Assembly (NCBI GenBank): GCA_900766735.1
Contig: CAAFWO010000007.1
Span: 1-64,000, forward strand
Origin: Clostridia bacterium
GTDB lineage: Bacteria > Bacillota > Clostridia > CAKSNL01 > HGM11501
Direction of reading: 5' to 3'
Length of the DNA: 64,000 nucleotides
Shown here: positions 15,759 through 25,120 of the stretch, piece by piece
Layout of the letters: every line of letters starts with the position of its first letter
Position numbering within the stretch: position 1 is the stretch's first letter
Notes under the pieces: generated by a model
What the model saw: only the letters and a program-made list of their open reading frames with translations
Database searches by the model: none
What the model was told of the DNA's origin: nothing
Translations under genes and position numbers: made by a program

Positions 15759-17171
15759 TCAGAACCGAATGTGAGCGTTAATGTACTCGATTGCTTCGGG
15801 CACGGTCATTCTCTTTTGCTCCATCGTGTCGCGGTCACGAAGCGTCACGCAGTTGTCGGCCGGGGTGTTCTCGTCGCCGACGGTCTGGAAGTCGACGGTC
15901 AGGCAGTAAGGCGTCCCGATCTCGTCCTGTCTTCTGTAACGCTTACCGATCGAGCCTGCCTCGTCATAGTCGCACATGAAGTATTTTGAAAGCTCCGCGT
16001 GGACCTCAGTCGCCTTGTCGGAAAGCTTTTTGGAAAGCGGAAGAACCGCGGCCTTCATGGGCGCAAGTGCCGGATGAAGGTGAAGAACCGTTCTGACGTC
16101 GCCCTCCGCAATCTCCTCCTCGTCGTAAGCGTCAACCAAGAAAGCGAGAACAACCCTGTCCGCGCCGAGAGACGGCTCGATAACATAGGGGATGTACTTT
16201 TCGTTTGTGACAGGGTCAAGATACGAAAGCTCCGAGCCCGAATGCTCCGAATGGCGCGAAAGGTCGAAATCCGTTCTGTCGGCGATTCCCCAAAGCTCGC
16301 CCCAGCCGAACGGGAACATAAACTCAATATCCGTGGTGGCCTTTGAATAGTGTGAAAGCTCCTCGGGCAAATGATCGCGGAACTTTAAGCTGTTCTCTCT
16401 GATGCCGAGCGAGAAGAGCCAGTTTTTGCACTGTTCTTTCCAATATGCGAACCAGTCAAGATCTGTGCCGGGCTTGCAGAAAAACTCAAGCTCCATCTGC
16501 TCAAACTCTCTGGTTCGGAAGGTGAAGTTACCGGGTGTGATTTCATTTCTGAAGGACTTGCCGATCTGTCCGATTCCAAAGGGAACCTTTCTTCTTGTCG
16601 TTCTCTGAACGTTTTTGAAGTTAACGAAAATTCCCTGCGCGGTCTCCGGACGCAGATAGATCTCGCTCTTTGCATCCTCGGTAACGCCCTGGAAGGTCTT
16701 GAACATCAGGTTGAACTTTCTGATATCGGTGAAATTATGGCTTCCGCATTCGGGGCAGGGAATGTTGTTTTCTTTTATGAATTCAACCATTTTTTCATTT
16801 GACCAACCGTCAACAACTGCCGTTTCGCCTTTTTCGTGGCAGAAATCCTCAATAAGCTTGTCAGCCCTGAAACGCGCCTTGCATTCCTTACAGTCCATCA
16901 GCGGGTCGGAAAATCCGCCGACGTGGCCGGAAGCCACCCAAACCTCGGGATTCATCAGTATCGCGGAGTCAAGGCCGACATTGTATCGCGACTCCTGAAC
17001 AAATTTTCTCCACCATGCCTTTTTAACATTATTCTTAAGCTCAACGCCCAATGGGCCGTAGTCCCATGTGTTTGAAAGGCCGCCGTAGATTTCAGAGCCT
17101 GAGTATACAAAGCCGCGTCCCTTGCAAAGCGCAACTATTTTTTCCATTGTTTTTTCTTCATTATTCATCAT
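15759..17171 (-). CDS. glyQS: Glycine--tRNA ligase (single-chain class II type)
   Basis: About 470 residues. Class II synthetase core with motifs around RPETAQGIFVNFKNVQ, GKSFRNEITPGNFTFRTREFEQMELEFF (motif 2) and a C-terminal anticodon-binding domain (KYFMCDYDEAGSIGKRYRRQDEIGTPYC). Zinc-type cysteine pairs occur in MDCKECKARF and CPECGSHNF. It charges tRNA-Gly. Start at the ATG pair 17171/17168 after GAAAGG; the frame continues upstream but that stretch has no ribosome site and is AT-rich. No T-box leader was recognised. Confidence 0.95.
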   Translation of the reverse strand: MMNNEEKTMEKIVALCKGRGFVYSGSEIYGGLSNTWDYGPLGVELKNNVKKAWWRKFVQESRYNVGLDSAILMNPEVWVASGHVGGFSDPLMDCKECKARFRADKLIEDFCHEKGETAVVDGWSNEKMVEFIKENNIPCPECGSHNFTDIRKFNLMFKTFQGVTEDAKSEIYLRPETAQGIFVNFKNVQRTTRRKVPFGIGQIGKSFRNEITPGNFTFRTREFEQMELEFFCKPGTDLDWFAYWKEQCKNWLFSLGIRENSLKFRDHLPEELSHYSKATTDIEFMFPFGWGELWGIADRTDFDLSRHSEHSGSELSYLDPVTNEKYIPYVIEPSLGADRVVLAFLVDAYDEEEIAEGDVRTVLHLHPALAPMKAAVLPLSKKLSDKATEVHAELSKYFMCDYDEAGSIGKRYRRQDEIGTPYCLTVDFQTVGDENTPADNCVTLRDRDTMEQKRMTVPEAIEYINAHIRF

Positions 17172-17203
17172 ATACAAATTCCTTTCCCTATTGTAATAAT
17201 AAT

Positions 17204-17231
17204 ATTTTATCAAAATAAGAAGATTTGTCAA
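17204..17231 (-). promoter_or_regulatory. glyQS promoter
   Basis: Minus strand TTGACA (17231-17226), 16 bases, TAAAAT (17209-17204). Confidence 0.55.
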
Positions 17232-17240
17232 GTAATAACC

Positions 17241-17269
17241 TTGATTTTTAGTTTTTTTTGTGGTATAAT
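17241..17269 (+). promoter_or_regulatory. Promoter of the membrane coiled-coil gene
   Basis: TTGATT (17241), 17 bases, TATAAT (17264). Confidence 0.65.
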
Positions 17270-17319
17270 TTAAAAATATATATAAAATTAAACTCTTATT
17301 TAAGGAAGGGCTTGATAAA

Positions 17320-18177
17320 ATGTCAACGAGAAAAAGAAAGCAGCAGGGTCTTGTAATACTGATCTTGTCGCTGTTTGTCGCTCTTATTGCCGGATCGGCA
17401 GGATTTGCCACCGGTTACGGAGCGGACGCGGCAAAGAGAAGCGCTTTATCAAAGCAGGTTGAGGAGCTTAAGGCATCAGCTTCAGGCTCAGTATCATCGG
17501 CAGAGACGGATGCTGTCAAGCAGGAAAACGAAGAGCTTAAGGCAAAGGTCACAGCGCTTGAGACTGAGGTCGCTTCCTTGAAAGAGGAAAACGCCGCGCT
17601 TTCCGAGTCGAATGCAGAGGAGCCGCGGGTAAATACGACGGATTCCGTTTTGGATCCCATTGAAACGCCGTCAAACGATAATAAGGCGGACGGCAAGGAT
17701 ACTCAGCAGGTTGCCCGAGTCAGCATAGTTGACAGGATAACGAAATATGTGATACTTTCGATCGTGGTGATATTGGTCATCATGGGAATCTCGATGTTCT
17801 TTTTCGGCAAGCGCCGCGATGACGATGAGGATTATGACGACGGGGAATATCCGGACGAGATGACAGCGCCCGAAGAAACGCCGGTGCCCGAAGAAACGCC
17901 GGTGCCCGAAGAAACACCGGTGCCGGAGGTAAAGACTGAGGCTGACATTTTCGGTGACGACGGCTTAAAGGCGGAATATGAGCGATATGAAGCGTCGCGT
18001 GCGGGCGCGGGCACAGCGGGCACAAAGGAAACAACCTTGGAGGTTCCGGCGATAAAGGAGCCGGCAGAAGAACAAAAAGAAGAACCCCGAAAAGAAGAGC
18101 ACAGGAGCGCGTCTGTTCCGGATACGCTTGAGGAGCTTATGGCTAAGAGCCCTTCCGCGCATGATAATGATGAATAA
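17320..18177 (+). CDS. Membrane protein with coiled coil and acidic repeat tail, unknown function
   Basis: 285 residues, family not recognised. Order: basic N-terminus, membrane segment (about 10-35), a coiled coil (about 40-95, heptad-like VEELKAS...ENEELKAKVTALETEVASLKEEN), a linker, a second membrane segment (about 138-162), then a long acidic cytoplasmic-type tail with three PEETPV repeats and E/K-rich stretches. Good AAGGAAGGG site upstream. The following 56-residue membrane protein overlaps its stop, and valS overlaps that in turn, so the three look like one operon. A cell-division or envelope scaffold role is possible but only a guess. Confidence 0.8.
   Translation: MSTRKRKQQGLVILILSLFVALIAGSAGFATGYGADAAKRSALSKQVEELKASASGSVSSAETDAVKQENEELKAKVTALETEVASLKEENAALSESNAEEPRVNTTDSVLDPIETPSNDNKADGKDTQQVARVSIVDRITKYVILSIVVILVIMGISMFFFGKRRDDDEDYDDGEYPDEMTAPEETPVPEETPVPEETPVPEVKTEADIFGDDGLKAEYERYEASRAGAGTAGTKETTLEVPAIKEPAEEQKEEPRKEEHRSASVPDTLEELMAKSPSAHDNDE
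17869..17922 (+). repeat. Three tandem 18-bp coding repeats
   Basis: CCCGAAGAAACGCCGGTG is repeated three times (third copy one change), encoding PEETPV each time. In-frame length variation between strains is likely. Confidence 0.9.
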
Positions 18178-18340
18178 GATAATATCGCTTATACTCCTCG
18201 TTACAGGGGGAGCAGTGTGCTTTCTTTCGGGTTTGATCGCCGAAAAGATATTTCACGACAATTCAGAGGGCATGAGCCTTAAAATAAAGGCGGCGGCGTA
18301 CGGATTTGTGCTTCTTGCGCTTTTGGTGCTCTTCATATGA
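18170..18340 (+). CDS. Small two-helix membrane protein
   Basis: A 56-residue protein (MNKIISLILLVTGGAVCFLSG...) with two hydrophobic helices (about 4-22 and 36-55) and a short charged link. It overlaps the stop of the upstream gene, and its own stop overlaps an ATG of the valS region as ATGA, so translation is probably coupled. A second ATG one codon upstream is equally possible. Family not recognised. Confidence 0.6.
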   Translation: MNKIISLILLVTGGAVCFLSGLIAEKIFHDNSEGMSLKIKAAAYGFVLLALLVLFI

Positions 18341-18357
18341 GAAAGGATTTTGGAAAC

Positions 18358-20988
18358 ATGAAAAAAGAACTGGAAAAGAATTTTAATCCCGCCGAGGCAG
18401 AGGACAGGATTTATGCCCAATGGGAGAAAAAAGGCTATTTTCACGCGGAGGTTGATGAGAAAAAGAAGCCTTTCACGATAGTTATTCCCCCTCCGAACGT
18501 TACCGGTCAGCTCCACATGGGTCACGCGCTGGACGAGACGCTTCAGGATATTTTGATTCGTGTGAGAAGAATGCAGGGCTATAACGCGCTCTGGATCCCG
18601 GGAACGGATCACGCCGGAATCGCGACCCAGATCAAGGTTGAGGAAACCTTGAGAAAAGAAGAGGGTTTAACGCGCTATGATTTGGGGCGCGAGAAATTTC
18701 TTGAAAGGGTTTGGGACTGGAAGGATAAATACGGAAACAGGATCATCAGGCAGATCAAAAAACTCGGTTGTTCATGCGACTGGGAAAGAGAGCGCTTCAC
18801 GATGGATGAAGGGCTTTCCGCAGCAGTCCGCCACACCTTCTGCAACCTTTACAATAAAGGACTCATCTACAGGGGCTACAGAATAATCAACTGGTGCACA
18901 AGCTGCCGCACCGCACTTTCCGATGCGGAGGTCGAATATAAAGAGGATGAGGGCTTTTTCTGGCATATCCGATATTATTTTGAGGACAGCAGCGACTATA
19001 TCGTCATCGCGACGACGAGACCTGAAACGCTTTTGGGCGATACCGCGGTCGCGGTTCATCCTGAGGACGAGCGTTACAAGGATCTTGTCGGCAAGAACCT
19101 TATCCTTCCCCTGGTCGGAAGAAAGATCCCGATAGTTGCGGACGAGTATGTTGACAAGGAATTCGGGACGGGCTGCGTTAAGATTACTCCCGGTCACGAT
19201 CCAAACGATTTCGAGGTCGGCCAGCGCCATGACCTTGAAACGATAATCGTGCTTTCCGGCGACGGAAAGATCAATTCCAACGGCGGAAAATATGAAGGAA
19301 TGGATCGCTATGAGGCAAGAAAAGCTATTATAAAGGACTTGGAGGACGGCGGATTTTTGGTTAAGACCGAAAAGCATATGCACAACGTCGGCCACTGCTA
19401 CAGATGCGGAAGTAGCGTTGAACCGATGGCGTCCGACCAGTGGTTCGTTAAGATGAAGCCATTGGCAGGCCCGGCGATCGACGCTGTTAAGGACGGCGAT
19501 ATTAATTTCGTGCCCGACCGTTTCGGAAAGAGCTATACCTACTGGATGGAAAACATCCGCGACTGGTGCATTTCCCGTCAGCTTTGGTGGGGTCATCAGA
19601 TCCCGGCATACTACTGCGACGAGTGCGGAGAGATGACGGTTTCCGAGGAGGACATCACGACTTGCCCTAAGTGCGGAGCGAAGGTCCGCCGGGAGAGCGA
19701 CGTTTTGGATACATGGTTCTCGTCGGCGCTCTGGCCGTTCTCGACTCTCGGCTGGCCCGAAGAGACAGAGGAGCTTAAATATTTCTACCCCACGAGCGTG
19801 CTCGTAACCGGGTATGACATAATTCCCTTCTGGGTTGCGAGAATGATATTCTCCGGACTTGAGCAGACGGGCAAAAAGCCATTCAGCCACGTTTTTATTC
19901 ACGGACTTGTAAGGGACGAGCAGGGAAGAAAGATGTCAAAGTCGCTCGGCAACGGTATCGATCCTTTGGAGATTATTTCAAAGTACGGAGCGGACACGTT
20001 GAGGTTCGCACTGTCGACAGGTAACTCGCCCGGAAACGATATGAGATTTTCAGACAAGAAGGTCGAAGCGGCAAGAAATTTCTGCAACAAGGTATGGAAC
20101 GCGGCGCGCTTCGTTTTGATGAATCTTGAAATAGAGGACTACACGCTCCCAGAGGCGAGCGAGCTTTTGCCGGAGGATAAGTGGATCGTCACGAAGTTAA
20201 ACGAGCTTGTTTCTGAGGTCACCCGGGCGATCGACAGATTCGACATAGGAATCGCATTATCCAAAATCTACGGCTTTTTGTGGGACTGGTACTGCGACTG
20301 GTACATCGAGCTTGTTAAGCCGAGGCTTTATAATAAGGACAACGAAACGAAGATAACGGCCGAAAGAACGCTTGCATATGTTCTTATCAATGCACTTAAG
20401 CTTTTGCACCCGTTTATGCCGTTCGTGACCGAAGAAATTTATCAGAGCCTTATGGGTGAGGACGAAAGCATCATGGTTTCAGATTGGCCGGTTTATTCTC
20501 CCTCTCTTAACTTTGAGAAGGAGAGCCGCGAGACAGAGCTTGTTATAGGCGCCATCAAGGCGGTGAGAAACCTTCGCACGGATATGAACGTTCCGCCTTC
20601 AAGAAAGGCCAAGATAATCATCGTTTCGGATGATACTGAGCCTTTTAAAGCGGGCGAGGCATTCTTCGTTAAGCTTGCGTCGGCATCATCGGTTGAGTTT
20701 AAGGAGACCGAAGAAGGCATTTCGGAAAATGCGGTAAGCCAGGTAACAGAAGGTGCAAAGATTATCATTCCGCTCGACGAGCTGGTTGACCGCGACAAGG
20801 AGATCGAGCGACTGACGGGCGAGAAAGAGCGCCTTATAAGCGAGATCGAGCGTGTCGAAAAGCTTCTTGCAAACGAGGGCTATTTGAAGAAAGCGCCTGC
20901 AGCGCTGGTTGAAAAGGAAAGAGCGAAGGGCGAAAGCTTTAGGAAAATGCTTACGGACGTTGAATCCGGCCTTAAAAAATATATGTAA
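18358..20988 (+). CDS. valS: Valine--tRNA ligase
   Basis: 876 residues, usual length. Class I synthetase with HIGH motif HMGH (53-56), KMSKS (525-529), an editing domain between about 190 and 340 and a C-terminal coiled coil (ELVDRDKEIERLTGEKERLISEIERVEKLL). Zinc-type cysteines occur in CDEC...CPKCG. Start placed at ATG 18358, where family similarity begins (MKKELEKNFNPAEAEDRIY); an ATG at 18337 overlaps the upstream stop. It charges tRNA-Val. Followed by a terminator, then folC. Confidence 0.96.
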   Translation: MKKELEKNFNPAEAEDRIYAQWEKKGYFHAEVDEKKKPFTIVIPPPNVTGQLHMGHALDETLQDILIRVRRMQGYNALWIPGTDHAGIATQIKVEETLRKEEGLTRYDLGREKFLERVWDWKDKYGNRIIRQIKKLGCSCDWERERFTMDEGLSAAVRHTFCNLYNKGLIYRGYRIINWCTSCRTALSDAEVEYKEDEGFFWHIRYYFEDSSDYIVIATTRPETLLGDTAVAVHPEDERYKDLVGKNLILPLVGRKIPIVADEYVDKEFGTGCVKITPGHDPNDFEVGQRHDLETIIVLSGDGKINSNGGKYEGMDRYEARKAIIKDLEDGGFLVKTEKHMHNVGHCYRCGSSVEPMASDQWFVKMKPLAGPAIDAVKDGDINFVPDRFGKSYTYWMENIRDWCISRQLWWGHQIPAYYCDECGEMTVSEEDITTCPKCGAKVRRESDVLDTWFSSALWPFSTLGWPEETEELKYFYPTSVLVTGYDIIPFWVARMIFSGLEQTGKKPFSHVFIHGLVRDEQGRKMSKSLGNGIDPLEIISKYGADTLRFALSTGNSPGNDMRFSDKKVEAARNFCNKVWNAARFVLMNLEIEDYTLPEASELLPEDKWIVTKLNELVSEVTRAIDRFDIGIALSKIYGFLWDWYCDWYIELVKPRLYNKDNETKITAERTLAYVLINALKLLHPFMPFVTEEIYQSLMGEDESIMVSDWPVYSPSLNFEKESRETELVIGAIKAVRNLRTDMNVPPSRKAKIIIVSDDTEPFKAGEAFFVKLASASSVEFKETEEGISENAVSQVTEGAKIIIPLDELVDRDKEIERLTGEKERLISEIERVEKLLANEGYLKKAPAALVEKERAKGESFRKMLTDVESGLKKYM

Positions 20989-20991
20989 CAG

Positions 20992-21025
20992 AAAGCCTGT
21001 GCCGTTTTTGCGGTACAGGCTTTTC
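20992..21025 (+). terminator. valS terminator
   Basis: AAAGCCTGTGCCG pairs with CGGTACAGGCTTT across a six-base loop (one G-U pair), followed by a weak T run. folC begins 15 bases later, so read-through is likely. Confidence 0.65.
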
Positions 21026-21038
21026 GGGGTAAATGATA

Positions 21039-22289
21039 ATGAACAAAGAAGAAGCATTGAAATTCATACACGGAACGGAAAAATTCGGCTCGGTTCTGGG
21101 GCTTGAGAGCATCGAAAGGCTCTGCGCCGAGCTCGGCCACCCCGAGGAGGGGCAAAAATTCATTCACATCGCCGGAACGAACGGCAAAGGCTCGGTAGCT
21201 TCGGCTCTTGCGGCGATTTTGACGCATGCAGGATTTAAGACGGGGCTCTACACTTCGCCTGCGCTCATTGACTTTTCGGAGCGCATTAAGGTGAATTTGG
21301 CCCCGATCGGCGACGATGACCTCGCTGAAAATGCCGAAGAGGTGAGATCCGCCTGCGAGAGAATAGTCAAAAAAGGTTTTTTTCATCCGACGGAGTTTGA
21401 GCTTGTCACGGCTATCGGGCTTTTGCAGTTCAAAAAGGAAAAGTGCGATTATGTGGTGTTCGAGGTCGGCCTCGGCGGAAGACTGGACGCGACAAACGTC
21501 ATAAAGGATCCGGAGCTTTGCATCATAACGTCGCTCAGTTTAGATCATACGGACAGGCTCGGCGATACCGTCGAGAAGATCGCCGGTGAAAAGTGCGGAA
21601 TAATCAAGGGTGATGTAAATGTTTTGACAACGGAAAATCAGCCGGCCGGGGCGATGGGCGTGATCAGAAAAAGCGCGAAGAACCTTTCGGTCGTTCCCGT
21701 TCCCGAAATCAAAAAAGAAACGCTTGACGGGATAGTGTTTGACGCGGATAATATAGGCGATATATTCTTTCCACTCACGGGCGAGCAACAGGCAGAAAAT
21801 GCGTCACTCGCGATACGCGCGGCAAAAATGCTCGGCGTGAGTGACGAAGACATAAAAGAGGGCATTAAAAAGACTCATCACCCGGCGCGGATGCAAAAGC
21901 TTTCGGCCGATCCGCTGGTGATATTGGACGGGGCGCACAACCCCTCGGCGATGGCGCATCTTGAAAGAAATTTAAAAGTCCTTTTACCAGAAGGAAAAAG
22001 GACTTTGATAATCGGAATGCTGAAAGATAAGGATTTTGAGGCTTCGGCAAAGCTCATCGCTCCGCTGTTTGACGAGATAGTCACGGTGGATATAGACAGC
22101 CCGAGAGCGCTCCCGAAAGAGGAACTTGCAAAGGTGATGGCAAAATACTGCCCGAAGGTTTGCCCGATGGCGTTAAAAGACGCTTATAACATGATCGAAA
22201 AGGGAAAAACCTATGTTGTCGCCGGCTCGCTTTACATGGCGGGCGAATTTCTTGATCTTAACGCTAAATATCATAAAGTACATTTATAA
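21039..22289 (+). CDS. folC: Folylpolyglutamate synthase / dihydrofolate synthase
   Basis: 416 residues, Mur-ligase fold. P-loop GTNGKGSVA (about 46-54), ATP/Mg motif and C-terminal domain with DGAHNPSAM (about 290). It adds glutamate to dihydropteroate and folates. valS-folC order is a frequent Firmicute arrangement. Start at ATG 21039 with GGGGT upstream; another ATG two codons earlier is possible. Its last 26 bases overlap the convergent LysM-GH18 gene. Confidence 0.93.
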   Translation: MNKEEALKFIHGTEKFGSVLGLESIERLCAELGHPEEGQKFIHIAGTNGKGSVASALAAILTHAGFKTGLYTSPALIDFSERIKVNLAPIGDDDLAENAEEVRSACERIVKKGFFHPTEFELVTAIGLLQFKKEKCDYVVFEVGLGGRLDATNVIKDPELCIITSLSLDHTDRLGDTVEKIAGEKCGIIKGDVNVLTTENQPAGAMGVIRKSAKNLSVVPVPEIKKETLDGIVFDADNIGDIFFPLTGEQQAENASLAIRAAKMLGVSDEDIKEGIKKTHHPARMQKLSADPLVILDGAHNPSAMAHLERNLKVLLPEGKRTLIIGMLKDKDFEASAKLIAPLFDEIVTVDIDSPRALPKEELAKVMAKYCPKVCPMALKDAYNMIEKGKTYVVAGSLYMAGEFLDLNAKYHKVHL

Positions 22290-23529
22290 GCGTATACATC
22301 GCCGGGAAAGAGTACATGATATTCCATATCCCGATGCCGGAAAGGTCAAATTCCGTTAAAAGGTCTAACTTTGCCAGGATGCTTTTCGCGTCCTCAAACC
22401 ACACCTCGTGGCGGAGACCGGACTCGTCGGTATAGTTAAAATACGGCGCTTTTGCCGTTTCGTCAAACATAATAGGCACTCCGTAGCGCGCGGCGAGGCT
22501 GACAGCTGACATGTTGGAGACAGTTCTTGCCCGCGACGAGCCCTGAACGAACGGGAGAGTCCAGTTATAGCCGTAGTTCGGGATACCGAGCCAGAGCTTA
22601 TCGGGCTCGATCTCGCTCACGGCATAGGAGACTACCCGGCGGACATTCGGGATCGGCGCAACCGCCATCGGCGGCCCGTAGGTGTAGCCCCATTCATAGG
22701 TCATCAAAAATACCTTATTTGCATTATAGCCCATCAGGCGGTAATTGTGCCCCTCATACAAAATGCCGGGCTGATTGCTTCTTGTTTTCGGAGCGGCCGC
22801 CGCGACGACCTGCTTGTCGTCCGGGTTGAATGTGCCTGAGAGCTCGCCTAAAAACGAGGCGTACGCTTCGGCATTTTTCGCATAGATGTATTCAAGGTCC
22901 ATATCGATGCCGTCATACGGCCCCATGCGAAGCGAGATCTCGTTTATAAGCCGCCTTCTTGCTGAGGGCGAGTTTAATACGTCGTCCGAGATCTGGGACG
23001 AAAAACCGCCGCTCGGCGCGAGTGAGGAAACGGAGATTAGAGATTTGACGCCGTTTTGCGAGGCAGAGTCCAGAAGCGCGGAATCGTCCAGCTCGGAGAG
23101 TGTGCCGTCGCTGTTTAAGCTATAGGTAAACGGCGTTAAATATGTTAAATATTTAAGCGCGTAATTTAAATTAAAGTCAGAAATATTGGGGTAGGCATAG
23201 CCGTTTAAGGTCAGCCTTCCGCGCTTTTCCTCGTCATAGGATATGATGATCCTCATGCCCGGCTCTATAAAGCTCTTGCCGATAAGATGAGGGTTATTGC
23301 GAAGAAGCGTTTTGACATCAGTGTTAAACCTTCTTGCGATGAGGTATAAACTGTCGCCGCTCACTGCGGAGTAGACTTCCTTTACATTTAATATTATGAT
23401 GTTCTGGCCGGCGGTTATGTAATACGGCGGCTCGATCAAATTATAATTTGCGACATCATAGACATTTGCACCGTGCATGGACGCGATCGAGTTGAGCGTT
23501 TCGCCGCTTTTTACGGTGTGGATCAGCAA
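22264..23529 (-). CDS. LysM-GH18 protein (SleL/YaaH-like spore wall hydrolase)
   Basis: About 421 residues. Two LysM peptidoglycan-binding modules (HTVKSGETLNSIASMHGA, about 3-47, and YSAVSGDSLYLIARRFNT, about 50-95) followed by a glycoside hydrolase 18 barrel (about 105-421) with the active-site string DGIDMDLEYI (family DxxDxDxE). This architecture occurs in SleL/YaaH N-acetylglucosaminidases of spore cortex. No signal peptide, as in YaaH. Start chosen as TTG 23529, five bases after GGGAAGTGA; the longer open frame upstream has no similarity. Confidence 0.85.
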   Translation of the reverse strand: MLIHTVKSGETLNSIASMHGANVYDVANYNLIEPPYYITAGQNIIILNVKEVYSAVSGDSLYLIARRFNTDVKTLLRNNPHLIGKSFIEPGMRIIISYDEEKRGRLTLNGYAYPNISDFNLNYALKYLTYLTPFTYSLNSDGTLSELDDSALLDSASQNGVKSLISVSSLAPSGGFSSQISDDVLNSPSARRRLINEISLRMGPYDGIDMDLEYIYAKNAEAYASFLGELSGTFNPDDKQVVAAAAPKTRSNQPGILYEGHNYRLMGYNANKVFLMTYEWGYTYGPPMAVAPIPNVRRVVSYAVSEIEPDKLWLGIPNYGYNWTLPFVQGSSRARTVSNMSAVSLAARYGVPIMFDETAKAPYFNYTDESGLRHEVWFEDAKSILAKLDLLTEFDLSGIGIWNIMYSFPAMYTLINVLYDI

Positions 23530-23644
23530 AAAAATCACTTCCCTTTGCCCTGCCCGGCAGATCTTTTCTGCCGGGAGAGCTATATAAACGGAGCGGCTCT
23601 GACCGAAACTCCGATACTTCATATTATGAAAAACGAGGATTTGT

Positions 23645-24340
23645 GTGATGGATTTTTTTAATAAAGCGCTGATTCCGGATTCGGACGCGAAATTTATAAT
23701 AGCGTCCGCCAAAATCGGAAATATTAAACCTGCAATGCTAAGCTCGGTCGATGAAAAAGTAAGGCGCCATTCGGACCTTTCGGTCTGCCATCTCGGCGGA
23801 GACAGATTTGTCACCGCGGACAACGCTTTTGAATACTATGTTAATAAACTTCCGGGTGCTAAAATAATAAGGGGAAGCACGGCAATAAAAAGCCCCTATC
23901 CTTTTGACGCGGCATATTGCGCGGCCGTTTTTTCACATTTTGCCGTCGCCAACGAAAAAATAACGGACAGGGTGCTTTTGGACATTTTAAAAAGCGAGTT
24001 TACATTTATTAACGTTAAGCAGGGCTATTCCAAATGCAACATATGCCCGGTCGCTGAAAACGCCGTGATAACGGAGGACGCCGGGATATATAAAAAGCTT
24101 TCGGGCTTTATGGATGTGCTTTTGATCGAGCCCGGGCATGTCGCCCTTCCGGGCTACGGGTACGGCTTCATCGGCGGAGCGGCCGGCCTCATCGGCGATA
24201 AAAAGCTCTATTTTAACGGACGGATAGATCAGCTTCCCGACTATGAGAGGATAATGCTCTTTTTGGAAAAGCATTCGGTTAAGGCGGTAACGGAGGACTA
24301 TCCTCTGACGGACATCGGCTCGGTTATCGCCGTTTCATAA
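23645..24340 (+). CDS. Pentein-fold protein, DUF6873-like
   Basis: 231 residues, resembling the uncharacterised DUF6873 family assigned to the guanidino-modifying-enzyme (pentein) fold. Conserved-looking strings are VKQGYSKCNICPV (about 119-131), AVITEDAGIYK and LPGYGYGFIGGAAGLIG (about 174-190). No signal peptide or membrane segment. Classical pentein catalytic His/Cys could not be assigned with confidence. It is followed after 23 bases by the YtxC-like gene and lies divergent from the LysM-GH18 gene, so a sporulation role is inferred. Start may be at either of two ATGs. Confidence 0.6.
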   Translation: MMDFFNKALIPDSDAKFIIASAKIGNIKPAMLSSVDEKVRRHSDLSVCHLGGDRFVTADNAFEYYVNKLPGAKIIRGSTAIKSPYPFDAAYCAAVFSHFAVANEKITDRVLLDILKSEFTFINVKQGYSKCNICPVAENAVITEDAGIYKKLSGFMDVLLIEPGHVALPGYGYGFIGGAAGLIGDKKLYFNGRIDQLPDYERIMLFLEKHSVKAVTEDYPLTDIGSVIAVS

Positions 24341-24363
24341 ATCAATGAAAGACGGGTGAAGCC

Positions 24364-25044
24364 TTGGCACGTTTTATAACCGGGATCCCGCCTGAGGCAA
24401 TGGAATTTGCCAAAGGGGCAATAGGGCCGGACGGATGCGTCGCAGATGAAAAAAAAGCGCTTTCGGCGCTTTCGGACTATGTCATAATGTATGAAGAGCC
24501 GCTCCTTTTAGCCGATATGTGCGCATTCATATCGGGGAGCGATTATGAGGAAACCTCAAAAAAGGTGGAGGAGCTTTTCGCCGCCTGCCCTGAATTTTCG
24601 TATTCGGAAAGAAAAATGGCGGTATTGTCGGCGTTATCTGACTGCTTTTACGAAAACGACGAACTGAATTTCACCGGTTTTTTATACTTCAGGCTGTCGG
24701 ACTATGAGAGCCTTTTATTCACGGGCGTTAATGCGGCGTTCGGCGAGGTCATCATAAACCGCGAATATGAAAGGAGCTGTCGGGAGATCAAAAGCTTTGT
24801 TGAAAACAAAAAAAGCATGGTAAAGGAAGCTCATATTTACGGCTTTAGCGTGTTCGACGAAAACGGGGAGGAAATAAAAAACGAAGATAGCGAGCTTTTC
24901 TCGGATGATTTTTTCACCGAGGGCGACAGGCTTTTGGCGCTTTTGATCTCGTCGTCGCCAAAAAGGATATTCATTCACATTCCGCCGGACGGAGAGACGC
25001 TTGCCACGGTCAAAAAAATATTTCCGCTTTTGATCTACAGCTGA
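24364..25044 (+). CDS. YtxC-like sporulation protein
   Basis: 226 residues. The central region NFTGFLYFRLSDYESLLFTGVNAAFGEVIINREYERSCREIKSFVE resembles the YtxC family (NFxGFxxFRL...), proteins of unknown mechanism in Bacillus and Clostridia spore formers. It is shorter than typical YtxC (about 280). The start is a TTG after GGGTGAAGC. It forms a two-gene unit with the pentein-fold gene and lies upstream of a SASP gene. Confidence 0.6.
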   Translation: MARFITGIPPEAMEFAKGAIGPDGCVADEKKALSALSDYVIMYEEPLLLADMCAFISGSDYEETSKKVEELFAACPEFSYSERKMAVLSALSDCFYENDELNFTGFLYFRLSDYESLLFTGVNAAFGEVIINREYERSCREIKSFVENKKSMVKEAHIYGFSVFDENGEEIKNEDSELFSDDFFTEGDRLLALLISSSPKRIFIHIPPDGETLATVKKIFPLLIYS

Positions 25045-25120
25045 TTTACAGATTTTACATGAGTAGAAACCTCTTTTGGGCACACAATAGTAGTGTACCA
25101 AGTAACAGGAGGTGAAAAAC

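Noticed and set aside
17172..17411. 80-residue N-terminal extension of glycyl-tRNA synthetase
   Set aside because: AT-rich non-coding composition, overlaps the divergent gene's promoter and start, and the family N-terminus begins at 17171.
17869..17922. Tandem repeat as a possible CRISPR
   Set aside because: Three contiguous 18-bp units without spacers inside a coding frame.
17165..18357. T-box leaders for glyQS or valS
   Set aside because: No T-box sequence or antiterminator was visible; leaders are too short.
18772..19902. 376-residue minus-strand frame opposite valS
   Set aside because: Shadow created by valS codon composition; the valS frame has clear motifs throughout.
23530..23823. 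N-terminal extension of the LysM-GH18 protein
   Set aside because: The upstream stretch has no LysM similarity and overlaps the divergent DUF6873-like gene; the TTG at 23529 has a good ribosome site.
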